Source: Solirubrobacteraceae bacterium (GTDB lineage: Bacteria; Actinomycetota; Thermoleophilia; Solirubrobacterales; Solirubrobacteraceae). From it: 8,540 bases of DNA. The position numbers and the translations under genes are program-made. The notes beneath the pieces are model-generated. The model worked only from the letters and a program-made list of their open reading frames with translations. It was not told where the DNA came from and did not search any database. The stretch spans positions 1 through 8,540 of the forward strand of contig JADGIB010000149.1 of assembly GCA_019683665.1 (NCBI GenBank), read 5' to 3'. Position 1 is the first letter of the stretch. Each line of letters begins with the position of its first letter. Positions 1 through 6,722 of the stretch are shown piece by piece.

Positions 1-64
1 CGCCGCCGCCGCGGGCCCGGCGCCCGGGGGGGCCGCCGGCGGGGGCGCCGCCGCCGGGGGCTGA
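1..64 (+). CDS. 3' end of an unidentified upstream CDS (Ala/Gly/Pro-rich C-terminal tail)
   Basis: An open frame enters from the left edge (first complete codon at base 2) and ends at TGA 62-64, four bases before the ftsI start. It reads as 20 residues, all Ala, Gly or Pro (AAAAGPAPGGAAGGGAAAGG). No domain is visible, so the product cannot be identified from this fragment. In dcw clusters the gene just before ftsI is usually ftsL or a small FtsL-like bitopic division protein, so a low-complexity tail on such a protein is my guess from position alone. The tight spacing to ftsI suggests the two genes are co-transcribed. A chance open frame is possible because such GC-rich DNA holds few stops, but the stop sits exactly where an operon neighbour would end. 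Confidence 0.5.
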   Translation, partial: AAAAGPAPGGAAGGGAAAGG

Positions 65-68
65 CGCC

Positions 69-1730
69 GTGGGCCTGACCGACCGCCGGATCGGCCTCCT
101 GTTCGCCGTCTTCTTCGCGCTGCTCGCGATCGCCGGGCTGCGCTCCGGGTTCCTGGGCACGGTGAAGGCCAGCAGCCTCAAGCAGGCCGCCGTCACCCAG
201 CAGGTGTCGACCGTCGAGGTCCCGGCCCGGCGCGGCGCGATCGTCGACCGCCAGGGCGTTCGCCTGGCCGTGTCCGAGCCGGCCAACGACATCGCCGCCA
301 CCCCGTACCTCATCCAGGACCCGGCCGGCACGGCCGAGAAGCTGTCGAAGATCCTCGGCGTCGACGAGGACCGGCTGCTGCGCGACCTCAGCCGCCGCGA
401 CACCGGCTTCGTCTACCTCGCCCGCGCCGTCCCCGCCTCCCTGGCCGACAAGGTCGCCGAGCTGGAGATCGAGGGCATCGACCTCATCTCCGCCAGCCGC
501 CGCACGTACCCGCGCAGCTGGCTGGCCTCGCAGGTCCTCGGCACCGTCGGCATCGACGGCCAGGGCCTGTCGGGCCTCGAGTACGCGGCCGACGACCTCC
601 TGCGCGGCCGCGACGGCCGCCGCCGCATCACCCAGGACGCGATCGGCCAGCCGATCGAGGTCGAGGAGGAGGTCACGGCCCGGCCGGGCAAGACGCTGCG
701 CCTCACGCTCGACGCCGCGATCCAGTCGAAGGCCGAGGCCGTCCTCGGCGGGGTCGGGCAGGTCTACAAGCCGAAGGGCGCGACGGCGATCGTCATGGAC
801 CCCGACACCGGGGAGATCCTCGCGCTGGCCAACTGGCCTCGGGTCGACGCCAACGACCCGGCCGGCGCCCCCGAGTACGCGCGCCAGAACCTCGCGACCG
901 GGACGACGTACGAGCCCGGCTCGACGTTCAAGGCGTTCACGGTCGCCGGCGCGCTCGAGGACGGCAAGGTGACGCCGGAGACGACCTTCAACCTCGCCCC
1001 GACGATCCAGGTCGCCGACCGCACGATCGGCGAGTCGCACGAGCGCGGCTGGGCGACGATGACGACCGGCCAGATCCTGGCCCAGTCCAGCAACGTCGGC
1101 GCGATCACGATCGGCCTGCGCCTCGGCAAGCGCCGCTTCGACCACTGGGTGCGGACGTTCGGGTTCGGCGAGCCGACCGGCGTCGACCTCCCCGGCGAGG
1201 AGCGCGGCATCGTCCCGACCCCCGAGGAGTACTCGGGCTCGTCGATGGGCAACCTGCCGATCGGCCAGGGCCTGGCCGTGACGCCGATGCAGATGGTCGC
1301 CGCCTACGGGGCGATCGCCAACGGCGGCGTCCTGCGCACCCCGCACGTCATCAAGGAGGCCGGCGGCCGGGAGGTCCGGCCCGCCCGCGGTCGCCGCGTC
1401 ATCTCGGCGAGGACCGCGGCCCAGGTCCGCGACATGCTCAAGGGCGTCCTGAGCCCCGACGGCACCGCCTCCGAGGTCTCGGTGCCCGGCTACGAGCTGG
1501 CCGGCAAGACCGGCACCGCGAACAAGGTCGACCCCGAGACCGGCGAGTACTCGAAGTCGCGCTACATCGCGTCGTTCGTCGGGTTCGCGCCCGCCGACGA
1601 CCCGAAGCTGCTGTGCGCGGTCATCGTCGACGAGCCGCAGGGCGCCTACTACGGCGGCCAGGTCGCGGCGCCCGCCTTCGGGCAGATCATGGGCTTCGCG
1701 CTGCCCTACCTGCGGATCGCGCCGAAGTGA
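69..1730 (+). CDS. ftsI: FtsI / class B penicillin-binding protein (septal peptidoglycan transpeptidase)
   Basis: This is the division-specific D,D-transpeptidase that crosslinks new septal peptidoglycan, working with FtsW on the outer face of the membrane. The 553-residue product has a short cytoplasmic N-terminus and one membrane anchor (about residues 8-24). A non-catalytic pedestal domain follows, opening with the class B signature RGAIVDRQG (55-63). The transpeptidase domain spans roughly residues 235-545. All three active-site motifs are present: STFK with nucleophile Ser285, SSN at 340-342 and KTGT at 480-483. The protein ends soon after the catalytic domain, with no PASTA repeats, so it resembles FtsI/PBP3 more than PBP2x or PASTA-bearing actinobacterial PbpB. 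The GTG start at 69 puts the anchor at the expected distance from the N-terminus. It is preceded by a G-run (56-60) that could be a weak ribosome site. Position beside murE supports FtsI over an elongation PBP2. Confidence 0.95.
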   Translation: MGLTDRRIGLLFAVFFALLAIAGLRSGFLGTVKASSLKQAAVTQQVSTVEVPARRGAIVDRQGVRLAVSEPANDIAATPYLIQDPAGTAEKLSKILGVDEDRLLRDLSRRDTGFVYLARAVPASLADKVAELEIEGIDLISASRRTYPRSWLASQVLGTVGIDGQGLSGLEYAADDLLRGRDGRRRITQDAIGQPIEVEEEVTARPGKTLRLTLDAAIQSKAEAVLGGVGQVYKPKGATAIVMDPDTGEILALANWPRVDANDPAGAPEYARQNLATGTTYEPGSTFKAFTVAGALEDGKVTPETTFNLAPTIQVADRTIGESHERGWATMTTGQILAQSSNVGAITIGLRLGKRRFDHWVRTFGFGEPTGVDLPGEERGIVPTPEEYSGSSMGNLPIGQGLAVTPMQMVAAYGAIANGGVLRTPHVIKEAGGREVRPARGRRVISARTAAQVRDMLKGVLSPDGTASEVSVPGYELAGKTGTANKVDPETGEYSKSRYIASFVGFAPADDPKLLCAVIVDEPQGAYYGGQVAAPAFGQIMGFALPYLRIAPK

Positions 1731-1738
1731 GCCCGTTC

Positions 1739-1744
1739 TAGGAT
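1739..1744 (+). promoter_or_regulatory. Putative -10 box (TAGGAT) for murE, possibly leaderless; overlaps an AGGA ribosome site
   Basis: TAGGAT fits the actinobacterial -10 consensus TANNNT and ends 6 nt before the GTG start of murE. That would put transcription start at or next to the first base of the start codon, giving a leaderless mRNA. The same bases contain AGGA (1740-1743), 7 nt from the GTG, which could instead be a Shine-Dalgarno site. Sequence alone cannot separate the two readings. No good -35 box is visible 16-19 nt upstream. The similar boxes before murG and murC favour a promoter. Confidence 0.4.
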
Positions 1745-1750
1745 CGTCGC

Positions 1751-3187
1751 GTGCGCTTGGGAGAGCTCGTCGACGTGCCGCTGACGCCCCCGGCCGCGGA
1801 CGTCGAGATCACCGGGCTGGCCTTCGACAACCGGGCCGTCGAGCCGGGCACCCTGTTCTTCTGCGTGCCCGGCTTCACGCGCGACGGGCACGACTACGCC
1901 GCCGACGCGATCGCGCGGGGCGCCGCCGCGCTCGTCGTCGAGCGCGAGCTCGACGTCGACGTGCCGCAGGTGCGGGTCCCGTCGGCCCGTGCGGCGATGG
2001 CGCCGGTCGCGGCCCGCTTCTGCGGGGACCCGACCGCGCGCCTGACCGTCGTCGGGGTGACCGGCACGAACGGGAAGACGACGAGCTGCTTCCTCATCCG
2101 CGAGCTGCTGGAGGCGGGCGGGATCCCGACCGCGCTGCTGGGCACGGTGAAGTCCGTCGTCGGCGGGCGCGAGGCGCCGCTGGAGCGCACGACGCCCGAG
2201 GCGATCGAGCTGCAGCGGGCGTTCGCGGCGATGCTCGACGCCGGCGACCGCGCCTGCGCGATGGAGGTCTCCTCGCACGCCCTGGAGCTCCATCGCGTCG
2301 ACGCGATCCACTGGTCGGTGGCGGTGTTCACGAACCTCACCCAGGACCACCTCGACTTCCACCCGACCATGGAGGACTACTTCCGGGCCAAGCGGCGCCT
2401 GTTCGAGCGGGCCGCGGAGGCGGGCGCGACGCTCGTCGTCAACGTCGACGACCCGTACGGGCGGCGGCTGGCCGCCGACTTCCCGCAGGCGGTCACCACC
2501 GGGATCGAGCACGCGGCCGACGTCCGCGCCACCGACGTGCGCTCGACGCTGACCGGCAGCGCGTTCCGGGTCGACGGCGTCGAGGTGCGCACGCCGCTGC
2601 CCGGCCGCTTCAACGTCGCCAACGTCCTCGGCGCGGTCGCCGCCGCGCGCGCCGCCGGCGTCGACGAGGCCGTCATCCGCGCCGCGCTGCCGCGCGCGGG
2701 CCGGGTGCCGGGGCGCTTCGAGCCCGTCGACGAGGGGCAGGGCTTCGCCGTGCTCGTCGACTACGCGCACACGCCCGACTCGCTGGAGAACGTCCTGCGC
2801 GCCGCGCGCGAGCTGACCGACGGGCGCGTCATCGTCGCTTTCGGCGCCGGCGGGGACCGCGACCGCGGCAAGCGCCCGCTCATGGGCCGCGCCGCCGCCG
2901 CGCTGGCCGACGAGGTCATCGTCACCTCCGACAACCCGCGCTCGGAGGACCCGGACGCGATCATCGCCGAGATCCTGGCCGGCATCGACGACCGCGACCG
3001 CGTCCGCACCGAGCCCGACCGGGCGCGGGCGATCGCCGTCGCCGTCGACCTGGCCCGCGACGGCGACGTCGTCGTCGTGGCCGGCAAGGGGCACGAGCAG
3101 GGCCAGGAGCTGGCGGGCGGGCGGACGATCCCGTTCGACGACGTCACGGTGGCGAGGGAGGCGCTGCGTGCACGCCTGGTCGCCTGA
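1751..3187 (+). CDS. murE: MurE, UDP-MurNAc-L-Ala-D-Glu:meso-diaminopimelate ligase
   Basis: This cytoplasmic ATP-dependent Mur ligase adds the third stem residue to UDP-MurNAc-L-Ala-D-Glu. The 478-residue product has the three Mur-ligase domains. The N-terminal UDP-binding domain is followed by the ATPase domain with P-loop GTNGKTT (105-111), TTPE (147-150), EVSSHAL (172-178), TNLTQDHLDFH (194-204) and the Lys of YFRAK (K214), which is carbamylated in this family. The C-terminal domain has DYAHTPD (337-343), GGDRDRGKRPLMG (367-379) and GKGHE (445-449). DNPR at 394-397 is the motif linked to meso-DAP rather than L-Lys. This predicts meso-DAP peptidoglycan, though the specificity is inferred. 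GTG 1751 is chosen because the product starts directly with the N-terminal domain and TAGGAT/AGGA lies just upstream. The gene begins 20 bp after ftsI and overlaps murF by 20 bp. Confidence 0.96.
   Translation: MRLGELVDVPLTPPAADVEITGLAFDNRAVEPGTLFFCVPGFTRDGHDYAADAIARGAAALVVERELDVDVPQVRVPSARAAMAPVAARFCGDPTARLTVVGVTGTNGKTTSCFLIRELLEAGGIPTALLGTVKSVVGGREAPLERTTPEAIELQRAFAAMLDAGDRACAMEVSSHALELHRVDAIHWSVAVFTNLTQDHLDFHPTMEDYFRAKRRLFERAAEAGATLVVNVDDPYGRRLAADFPQAVTTGIEHAADVRATDVRSTLTGSAFRVDGVEVRTPLPGRFNVANVLGAVAAARAAGVDEAVIRAALPRAGRVPGRFEPVDEGQGFAVLVDYAHTPDSLENVLRAARELTDGRVIVAFGAGGDRDRGKRPLMGRAAAALADEVIVTSDNPRSEDPDAIIAEILAGIDDRDRVRTEPDRARAIAVAVDLARDGDVVVVAGKGHEQGQELAGGRTIPFDDVTVAREALRARLVA
3156..3161 (+). 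promoter_or_regulatory. Ribosome binding site of murF (GGGAGG) inside murE
   Basis: GGGAGG lies 6 nt before the GTG at 3168, within the last codons of murE. It is the best Shine-Dalgarno match in the window and fixes the murF start. With the 20-bp gene overlap it indicates translational coupling of murE and murF. Confidence 0.7.
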
Positions 3188-4433
3188 GCGGGTCGCCGAC
3201 GCGGCCGGCGCCCGGCTGCTGACCCCCGGCGGCGGGACCGGGCCCCGCCGGGCCGTCATCGACTCGCGCGCCGCGGGCCCCGGCGACCTGTTCGTCGGCC
3301 TGCGCGGCGAGCGCGTGGACGGCGGCCGCTTCGCCGCCGCCGCCCTGGCGGCCGGGGCGTGGGGGGCGCTGACCGCGCCCGAGCACGCGCGGGCCGCCGC
3401 CGCGGACGCCCCCGAGGGCGCCGCCGTCCTCGCCGCCGACGACCCGCTGGCCGCCCTGCAGCGCCTGGCCACCGCCTGGCGGCGCGCGCTCGGCGCGAAG
3501 GTCGTCGGGGTCACCGGCTCGGCCGGGAAGACCTCGACGAAGGACCTCCTGGCCGGGATGCTGCGCCCGGCCCGGCGGACGGTCGCCACCCCGCAGAACC
3601 TGAACACGGAGATCGGCCTGCCGCTGACGATCCTGTCGGCGCCGGGCGACACCGAGGCGCTCGTCCTCGAGATGGCGATGCGCGGCCGCGGCCAGATCGC
3701 CGAGCTGGCCCGGATCGCCGAGCCCGACGTCGGCGTGATCGTCAACGTCGGCCCCGTCCACCTCGAGCTGCTCGGCACGGTCGAGGACGTCGCCGCCGCG
3801 AAGGCCGAGCTGATCGCCGGCCTGCCCGCGGGCGGCACTGCGATCGTCCCCGCCGGCGAGCCGCTGCTGGAGGCCCACCGCCGCGACGACGTCGCCTGGG
3901 TGACGTTCGGCCCCGGCGGCGACGTCAGCGACCTCGGCGACGTCGAGATCCCGTTCGACAGCGCCCACATGCGCCGCAACGCGCTCGCCGCGCTCGCCGC
4001 CGCGCACGCGGTCGGCGTGCGCCCGTCGGGGCGGATCGAGGTCGAGCTGTCGGAGCGGCGCGGCCAGCGGATCGAGCTCGAGCGGGGCGCCGTCGTCATC
4101 AACGACTGCTACAACGCGAGCCCGATGTCGATGCGCGCCGCCCTCGACGAGCTCGCCCGCGCCCCCGGCCGCCGCGTCGCGGTCCTCGGCGACATGCTCG
4201 AGCTCGGACCCGACGCGGTGCGCTACCACCGGGAGATCGGCGCGTACGCGCGCGAGCGCGCCGACCTGATCGTCACGGTCGGGCCCCTCGCCGCCGAGAT
4301 GGGCGGCGACCACGCCGTCCCCGACGCGGCCGCCGCGGCCGCGCTCGTGGACCGGCTCGCGCGGGAGGGGGACACGATCCTGGTCAAGGCCTCGCGCGGC
4401 GTCGGCCTCGAAGCGGTCGCCGAGGCGCTCTAG
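3168..4433 (+). CDS. murF: MurF, UDP-MurNAc-tripeptide:D-alanyl-D-alanine ligase
   Basis: MurF adds D-Ala-D-Ala to the UDP-MurNAc-tripeptide, the last cytoplasmic step before MraY. The 421-residue product has an N-terminal domain with DSR (32-34) and PGDLFVGLRGE (38-48). Its ATPase domain has P-loop GSAGKTSTK (117-125), NLNTEIGLPLT (144-154), the EMAMRGRGQI block (168-177) and NVGPVHLE (193-200). The C-terminal domain has INDCYNASPMSM (311-322), VLGDMLELG (339-347) and VKASRG (406-411). The usual GxHNxxNAxAA motif appears as AHMRRNALAA (266-275). The stretch before it is about 24 residues shorter than in E. coli MurF by hand count, which largely explains the length below the usual roughly 450. 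The catalytic motifs are intact, so the gene should be functional. GTG 3168 follows a strong ribosome site and overlaps the end of murE. Confidence 0.95.
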   Translation: MHAWSPERVADAAGARLLTPGGGTGPRRAVIDSRAAGPGDLFVGLRGERVDGGRFAAAALAAGAWGALTAPEHARAAAADAPEGAAVLAADDPLAALQRLATAWRRALGAKVVGVTGSAGKTSTKDLLAGMLRPARRTVATPQNLNTEIGLPLTILSAPGDTEALVLEMAMRGRGQIAELARIAEPDVGVIVNVGPVHLELLGTVEDVAAAKAELIAGLPAGGTAIVPAGEPLLEAHRRDDVAWVTFGPGGDVSDLGDVEIPFDSAHMRRNALAALAAAHAVGVRPSGRIEVELSERRGQRIELERGAVVINDCYNASPMSMRAALDELARAPGRRVAVLGDMLELGPDAVRYHREIGAYARERADLIVTVGPLAAEMGGDHAVPDAAAAAALVDRLAREGDTILVKASRGVGLEAVAEAL

Positions 4434-4438
4434 TGGAC

Positions 4439-4442
4439 GAGG
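4439..4442 (+). promoter_or_regulatory. Ribosome binding site of mraY (GAGG)
   Basis: GAGG in the 17-bp murF-mraY gap lies 8 nt before the ATG at 4451. No TANNNT box sits next to this start, so mraY is probably translated from the same message as murF. Confidence 0.5.
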
Positions 4443-4450
4443 TCCGGTAG

Positions 4451-5419
4451 ATGGGCGAGGTCCTGATCGCCGGCACGGCGGCGCTGCTGATCTGCGTCTT
4501 CCTGTCCCCGCGCTTCATCGCGTTCGTCCGCGTGCGCGAGTTCGGCCAGCACATCCGCGAGGAGGGCCCCGAGGGCCACCACGCGAAAGCGGGCACGCCG
4601 ACGATGGGCGGGATCGTCATCTTCGCCGCCGTCTCGGCGCCGTTCCTGATCCTGTCCGACTACGACTGGCGCGCGGTCGGCGTCTACGTCGCCGCGATCC
4701 TGTGCGCGGTCCTCGGCTTCGCCGACGACTACACGAAGATCGTCAAGCGCCGCTCGCTCGGCCTGCGCGGGCGCACGAAGCTCATCGTCACGATCGGGAT
4801 CTCGATCCTGCTGTGGTGGATCGCCACCGAGAAGGCGGGGCTGCCGCCGACGCTGCGGCTGCGCTTCGTCGACGCCCAGATCGACCTCGGGATCCTCTAC
4901 CTGCCGCTCATCTACCTCGTCGTGGCGGGCACGACGAGCGGCGTGAACCTCACCGACGGCCTCGACGGGCTCGCCGCCGGGTGCGCGGCGATCGTCGTCC
5001 TCGCCTACATCGGGATCACGTCGATCACCGCCGGCCAGCAGGACCTCGCGCTCCTGTCGGGCTGCCTCGTCGGCGCCTGCGTCGGCTTCCTGTGGTTCAA
5101 CGCGTTCCCGGCCACGATCTTCATGGGGGACACCGGGTCGCTCGGGCTGGGCGGCGCGATCGCCGGGCTGGCGATCATGACGAAGACCGAGGTGCTGCTC
5201 ATCCTCCTCGGCGGGATCTTCGTCATCGAGGCGCTGTCGGTCCTCATCCAGGTCTTCTCGTTCCAGACGTTCCGCAAGCGCGTCTTCCTGATGGCGCCGA
5301 TCCACCACCACTTCGAGATGCTCGCCTGGTCGGAGACGAAGATCATCCTGCGCTTCTGGATCGTGGCGGCCGTCTGCGCGGCGATCGGCTTCACGATCTA
5401 CCAGCAGGGCATCTCCTGA
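4451..5419 (+). CDS. mraY: MraY, phospho-MurNAc-pentapeptide transferase (lipid I synthase)
   Basis: This polytopic inner-membrane enzyme transfers phospho-MurNAc-pentapeptide from UDP to undecaprenyl phosphate, giving lipid I. The 322-residue product is hydrophobic throughout, consistent with the roughly ten membrane helices of the family. Diagnostic motifs are KAGTPTMGG (46-54), the catalytic pair in GFADDYTK (89-96; D92, D93), NLTDGLDGLA (166-175), FNAFPATIFMGDTGSLGLGG (216-235, with the Mg-binding Asp at 227) and the MraY hallmark MAPIHHHFE (281-289). The HHH motif separates MraY from WecA/TagO-type transferases. It is at the short end of the family range, but no core motif is missing. 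ATG 4451 is preceded by GAGG and gives the expected short N-terminus before the first helix. The next gene is ftsW, not the usual murD. Confidence 0.97.
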   Translation: MGEVLIAGTAALLICVFLSPRFIAFVRVREFGQHIREEGPEGHHAKAGTPTMGGIVIFAAVSAPFLILSDYDWRAVGVYVAAILCAVLGFADDYTKIVKRRSLGLRGRTKLIVTIGISILLWWIATEKAGLPPTLRLRFVDAQIDLGILYLPLIYLVVAGTTSGVNLTDGLDGLAAGCAAIVVLAYIGITSITAGQQDLALLSGCLVGACVGFLWFNAFPATIFMGDTGSLGLGGAIAGLAIMTKTEVLLILLGGIFVIEALSVLIQVFSFQTFRKRVFLMAPIHHHFEMLAWSETKIILRFWIVAAVCAAIGFTIYQQGIS

Positions 5420-5471
5420 ACCGCGGCGCGCGGGGGTAGGAATCGGCCCGGCGGCGCCGAACCTGCGCCTG
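5420..5471 (+). other. 52-bp mraY-ftsW gap, the largest between genes in the window; murD would normally be here
   Basis: The gap is almost entirely G/C except for TAGGAAT at 5437-5443, which resembles the -10-like boxes before murE and murC. It lies 28 nt before the ftsW ATG, so if it is a promoter ftsW would carry a short leader. There is no clear Shine-Dalgarno site before ftsW and no convincing -35 box. The small palindrome CGGCGCCG (5452-5459) is not followed by a T-run, so it is not a typical terminator. I see no remnant of murD coding sequence, but 52 bp is too short to judge that. Confidence 0.35.
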
Positions 5472-6722
5472 ATGGACCGTCGCCGTGCCGCCCGAGAGCA
5501 GCCCCTCGAACACCGGATCCTGCTCACGGCCACTCTCTGCCTGCTCGCCGCGGGGGCGGTGATGGTCTACTCGGCCTCGTCGGCCCGCACGCTGCTCGAG
5601 GGCCAGGGCGACGGCAGCTACTACCTCGTCAAGTACCTCCTGTACGGCGCGGCCGGGTTTGTGGTCATGCAGGTCGTCGCGCGGGTGGACCTGCGCGCGG
5701 TGCGCGACCTCACCCCGGCGCTGCTGGGCATCTCGTTCGTGCTCCTGCTCGCGGCGAAGCTCCCCGGCGTCGGCGTCGAGGTCAACGGGGCGACGCGCTG
5801 GATCGGCGCCGGCCCGCTCCAGTTCCAGCCCAGCGAGCTGATGAAGCTCGCGCTCGTCCTCTACGCGGTGCGGCTGCTGACCGACAAGCCCCAGCTCGTG
5901 CTGTCGCTCAGGACGCTCGTCAGCCCGCTCGGCTGGGTCGTCGGCGCGGCGCTGCTGCTCATCGTCAGCCAGCCCGACCTCGGCACCGCGCTCGTCGTCA
6001 CGTTCACGACCGTCGCGATCCTCGTCGCCGCCGGGATGCCGGTGAAGCTGCTGGTGCGCATCGCCGGCGCCGGCGTCCTCGTCGTCGGGCTGCTGGCGCT
6101 GGCCGAGCCGTACCGCCGCGACCGGCTCATCGCGTTCCTCGACCCGTGGGCGCACGCCGAGTCGATCGGCTTCCAGTCGGTGCAGGGCCAGATCGCGATC
6201 GGCTCCGGCGGCCTGCTCGGCCGCGGGCTGGGCGAGTCGGTGCAGAAGATCTTCTTCCTGCCCGAGGCCCACACCGACTTCATCCTCGCCGTCATCGGCG
6301 AGGAGCTCGGCGTGCTCGGCATCTGGGCGCTGCTGTTCCTCTACGGGCTGATCGCCTACGCCGGGCTGCGCGCGGCGAAGGCGGCGAAGACCGCCTACGC
6401 GAAGCTGCTCGCCGCCGGGGTCACGTCGATGATCCTCTGCCAGGCGCTGCTGAACCTCTTCACCGTGCTCGGGATGGCGCCGCTGACCGGCGTGCCGCTG
6501 CCGTTCATCTCGTCGGGCTCGTCGTCGCTGCTGACGCTGCTGGCCGCGATGGGGCTGCTGCTGAACGTCGCCTCGGGCCGCACGACGCACCTGCGGGCCG
6601 TTCGGTCAGGATCAGGGCATGGCAGACGAGCGAACCGACCCGCCGCGGGTGCTCATCGCGGCGGGTGGCACGGCCGGACACGTGGTGCCGGCGCTGGCGG
6701 TCGCCGACGAGCTGCGGGCTGA
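5472..6722 (+). CDS. ftsW: FtsW, SEDS-family septal peptidoglycan glycosyltransferase
   Basis: FtsW is a membrane glycosyltransferase that polymerises lipid II at the septum together with FtsI. The 416-residue product has about ten membrane segments starting near residue 16. SEDS motifs are VMVYSASS (30-37), NGATRWIG (105-112), FQPSELMKLAL (118-128), SQPDLGTAL (166-174), EAHTDFILAVIGEELG (265-280) and TGVPLPFISSG (339-349). Asp269 in HTDFI matches the Asp needed for SEDS polymerase activity. The PFISSGSSS block departs from the more usual PFISYGGSS. After the last helix (about residue 366) there is a roughly 50-residue Arg/Gly/Ala-rich cytoplasmic tail. Residues from about 383 on are encoded inside murG, in another frame. 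The position between mraY and murG argues for FtsW over the paralogue RodA. ATG 5472 gives a normal short N-terminus but has no clear ribosome site. Confidence 0.94.
   Translation: MDRRRAAREQPLEHRILLTATLCLLAAGAVMVYSASSARTLLEGQGDGSYYLVKYLLYGAAGFVVMQVVARVDLRAVRDLTPALLGISFVLLLAAKLPGVGVEVNGATRWIGAGPLQFQPSELMKLALVLYAVRLLTDKPQLVLSLRTLVSPLGWVVGAALLLIVSQPDLGTALVVTFTTVAILVAAGMPVKLLVRIAGAGVLVVGLLALAEPYRRDRLIAFLDPWAHAESIGFQSVQGQIAIGSGGLLGRGLGESVQKIFFLPEAHTDFILAVIGEELGVLGIWALLFLYGLIAYAGLRAAKAAKTAYAKLLAAGVTSMILCQALLNLFTVLGMAPLTGVPLPFISSGSSSLLTLLAAMGLLLNVASGRTTHLRAVRSGSGHGRRANRPAAGAHRGGWHGRTRGAGAGGRRRAAG
6607..6612 (+). promoter_or_regulatory. CAGGAT box before murG (ribosome site or -10-like element) inside ftsW
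   Basis: CAGGAT ends 6 nt before the murG ATG, the same spacing as TAGGAT before murE. It differs from TANNNT only at the first base. AGGA (6608-6611) at 7 nt is also an acceptable Shine-Dalgarno site. I favour ribosome binding here, since murG starts inside ftsW and the first -10 base is wrong. Either reading supports the ATG at 6619. Confidence 0.4.

Noticed and set aside
69..1730. FtsI being a stress-type or elongation PBP with PASTA domains
   Set aside because: The protein ends just after the transpeptidase domain, and its location directly before murE is that of ftsI.
1706..4102. 798-residue open frame on the minus strand across murE and murF
   Set aside because: It lies fully antisense to two well-supported genes. 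Its product is compositionally biased (Arg, Ala, Asp, Gly) with no recognisable domain, as expected of the antisense frame when third codon positions are nearly all G/C.
3144..4313. 389-residue minus-strand frame over murF
   Set aside because: Antisense shadow of murF. Low-complexity composition and no domain or plausible start signal.
3359..4450. 363-residue plus-strand frame inside murF (and similar ones at 4702-5439 and 6146-6838)
   Set aside because: Out-of-frame readings of murF, mraY and ftsW, dominated by Arg, Gly and Pro. The real frames carry all family motifs.
5421..5460. Possible rho-independent terminator between mraY and ftsW
   Set aside because: The GC-rich bases can form small palindromes, but there is no stable stem-loop followed by a T-run, and background GC makes such pairing common by chance.
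4430..5533. 367-residue minus-strand frame over mraY
   Set aside because: The product is an Arg/Asp/Glu/Gln-rich run with no fold signature, antisense to a clear MraY.
5391..6590. 399-residue minus-strand frame over ftsW
   Set aside because: Charged low-complexity product that mirrors the hydrophobic codons of ftsW in reverse. Not a gene.
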